A stretch of 41,455 bases of DNA from a virus: positions 1-41,455 of IMG/VR virus record IMGVR_UViG_3300032241_001226. One strand, written 5' to 3'. Position 1 is the first letter of the stretch. The number at the start of each line of letters is the position of its first letter. The position numbers and the translations under genes are program-made. Under the pieces are notes generated by a model that was not told the origin of the DNA, did no database searches, and saw nothing but the letters and a program-made list of their open reading frames with translations. Of this stretch, positions 40,829-41,455 are shown in pieces.

Positions 40829-40902
40829 TGGTTGCGGGACCGGGAATCGCACCCAGAACTGGAGCTTATGAGACTCCCGAGATACTATTTCTCCATCCCG
40901 CG
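40829..40902 (-). tRNA. Initiator-type tRNA-Met(CAT)
   Basis: Acceptor CGCGGGA/TCCCGCA has the C1xA72 mismatch, the bacterial mark for formylation and initiation, then discriminator A and encoded CCA. The D stem GAG/CTC gives A11-T24, another initiator feature. Anticodon loop CTCATAA. The stem GGAGT/GCTCC lacks the three consecutive G-C pairs that initiators use for P-site entry, and the T loop reads TGCGATT (G where the invariant second T should be). So it is an initiator body with two departures. Elongator tRNA-Met or lysidine-Ile is unlikely given the C1xA72 pair. Confidence 0.87.
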
Positions 40903-40911
40903 ATAAAAATT

Positions 40912-40985
40912 ATATAAAAATACACTAGGAGCAATGCTATCTTACCATTCGGACATAACCGATGTTGCCTAGTGTATTTTTATAT
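40912..40985. repeat. 18-bp perfect inverted repeat with structured centre inside the tRNA cluster
   Basis: Arms at 40912-40929 and 40968-40985 are exact reverse complements (ATATAAAAATACACTAGG). The 38-nt centre can form two smaller hairpins. Its minus-strand text GAATGGTAAGATAGC resembles a tRNA D-arm region, but no T arm or anticodon arm is present. The right arm touches the CCA end of tRNA-Leu(TAG). It could be an RNA hairpin, a processing signal or a decayed tRNA caught in a palindrome. Confidence 0.8.
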
Positions 40986-41061
40986 GGTGCCCCAGAGGAG
41001 ACTCGAACTCCTAAAATTTGGCTTCTAAGACCAACACGTATACCAATTCCGTCACCGGGGC
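40985..41061 (-). tRNA. tRNA-Leu(TAG) with short variable loop
   Basis: 77 nt with CCA. Acceptor GCCCCGG/CTGGGGC, D arm with ATTGGTA, anticodon stem TTGGT/GCCAA, loop CTTAGAA, anticodon TAG (reads CTN, mainly CTA). T arm AGGAG-TTCGAGT-CTCCT, discriminator A. The variable loop is only 5 nt (ATTTT), although bacterial Leu tRNAs are class II with long arms. A perfect promoter precedes it. Confidence 0.88.
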
Positions 41062-41080
41062 AAATTTCTAACATGTATGT

Positions 41081-41109
41081 ATTATATATCCTACTTAATT
41101 AATTGTCAA
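41081..41109 (-). promoter_or_regulatory. Perfect sigma70-type promoter inside the tRNA cluster
   Basis: Minus-strand TTGACA (41109-41104), exactly 17 nt, TATAAT (41086-41081), 20 nt before the tRNA-Leu(TAG) 5' end. It probably drives Leu, initiator Met, Ser and the halogenase-like gene behind them. Confidence 0.8.
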
Positions 41110-41117
41110 CCTTTAGT

Positions 41118-41192
41118 TGGCCGGTCTTGCAGGAATCGAACCCACACCGCTTGTTTCGAAGACAAGAATGATATCCATTTCACCAAAGACCG
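41118..41192 (-). tRNA. tRNA-Arg(TCG)
   Basis: Acceptor CGGTCTT/AAGACCG, anticodon stem CTTGT/ACAAG, loop CTTCGAA, anticodon TCG (reads CGA and neighbours). T arm GTGGG-TTCGATT-CCTGC with two G-T pairs, discriminator G, encoded CCA. Lies between a hairpin and the promoter of the next tRNA. Confidence 0.94.
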
Positions 41193-41193
41193 A

Positions 41194-41220
41194 TACAGGT
41201 TGTTCACCGCACAACCTGTA
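41194..41220 (-). other. Hairpin between the last gene and tRNA-Arg
   Basis: Perfect 10-bp stem TACAGGTTGT / ACAACCTGTA with a 7-nt loop, 16 nt after the stop of the upstream gene and one base before tRNA-Arg. There is no T tract, so it is not a standard terminator. A 3'-end stabiliser or processing signal is more likely. Confidence 0.65.
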
Positions 41221-41236
41221 AAGCGGGGGTCTGTTC

Positions 41237-41455
41237 TTACATGGTAGGACCATTACCATTCCTAAATCCTACGCTTCCGCCTTCTGCTTCAATGTTACGT
41301 ATAACATCTTCAAACAAGATAGGCGCAAAGTCTGGAGTTTGTTCTACGCAAACACAATGATAACGAACGTCGTTTTCATCGCTATATAAAACTTCACCAG
41401 TTCTAGCATCAACTCCACGAGCCTTTTTAACACGGTTTGCGTGTAAGTGTCCGTG
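41237..41455 (-). CDS. C-terminal 72 residues of an unrecognised protein
   Basis: Open minus-strand frame cut by the right edge, ending in ATG-TAA. It reads RVKKARGVDARTGEVLYSDE, then HCVCVEQTPDFAPILFEDVI and a Gly-rich end (EGGSVGFRNGNGPTM). No family recognised. Codon use looks like the left arm rather than the AT-rich island. Confidence 0.7.
   Translation of the reverse strand, partial: HGHLHANRVKKARGVDARTGEVLYSDENDVRYHCVCVEQTPDFAPILFEDVIRNIEAEGGSVGFRNGNGPTM

Noticed and set aside
40903-40984. An extra tRNA in the space between initiator Met and Leu(TAG)
   Set aside because: Only a D-arm-like phrase is present. No anticodon or T arm forms, and the sequence is better described as an 18-bp inverted repeat.
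1-41455. Bacterial chromosome rather than phage
   Set aside because: IF-1, RpoZ and parvulins raise the question, but they sit in 4-nt-coupled phage operons with fibre proteins, tRNA clusters and a T4 late promoter, and no ordinary host gene order is seen.
1-41455. CRISPR arrays, IS elements, attachment sites
   Set aside because: No regular short repeat array, transposase or terminal inverted repeats with target duplication were seen on either strand.

Overview
The window reads as part of a large, AT-rich tailed-phage genome, most likely a T4-like myovirus and probably marine. That assignment is inference. It rests on very dense packing (most neighbours overlap by 1-8 nt through ATGA or TAATG junctions), ten tRNA or tRNA-like genes with encoded CCA, two proteins with marine-myovirus fibre or tail signatures, a perfect T4-type late promoter (TATAAATA), and clusters of 2-oxoglutarate/Fe(II) oxygenases of the kind common in these phages. 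No terminase, capsid or polymerase gene lies here, and no mobile element or CRISPR array was seen.

Left arm (1-5.93 kb, minus strand): small phage housekeeping and unknown genes. They include a metallophosphoesterase, an RHH-tailed protein, a zinc-ribbon protein, an OB-like protein, an HExxH peptidase, translation initiation factor IF-1, an AbrB/MazE-like protein, a secreted HExxH protein and an odd class II tRNA-like gene. This arm is clearly richer in G+C than the rest, except for one AT-rich intruder (1787-2539) that has a homologue at 33 kb.

Plus operon 1 (5.97-13.3 kb): eight translationally coupled genes, namely six radical SAM enzymes, one methyltransferase and one Asp/Arg-hydroxylase-like 2OG oxygenase. 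A minus operon (17.7-13.3 kb) carries a small kinase-like protein, a PLP aminotransferase-like protein, and a beta-propeller / hydroxylase / beta-propeller trio. A divergent plus operon (17.75-24.4 kb) carries a seventh radical SAM protein, an SGNH hydrolase, two hydroxylases, a tyrosine-phosphatase-like protein, a third propeller with its hydroxylase, and a flavin halogenase. The two divergent operons start from a 14-bp palindrome between start codons 27 nt apart.

Right arm (24.3-40.7 kb, minus strand): a minimal adenylate-forming enzyme with an acyltransferase-like gene, a fibre-like protein, nine more 2OG oxygenases, RNA polymerase omega (RpoZ), two single-domain parvulins, three SGNH hydrolases plus a DUF6270-like protein, a B12-binding-type radical SAM protein, a tail-like protein and a second halogenase-like flavoprotein. 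tRNAs for Gly, Pro, Thr, Leu and Trp sit between these genes. The end of the window holds Ser, initiator-type Met, Leu and Arg tRNAs and the tail of one more gene.

Two themes stand out. First, there are 8 radical SAM proteins, 14 2OG oxygenases, 2 halogenase-like flavoproteins, an adenylate-forming enzyme, an aminotransferase, a methyltransferase, a kinase/phosphatase pair and 3 propellers, but no recognised glycosyltransferase or nucleotide-sugar gene. This looks like a system that modifies a pre-made substrate (protein, peptide or surface glycan) rather than one that builds a sugar chain. Second, the phage carries parts of the host's expression machinery: IF-1, an initiator-like tRNA, RNAP omega, and several exact TTGACA-N17-TATAAT-type promoters, some of which leave almost no mRNA leader.
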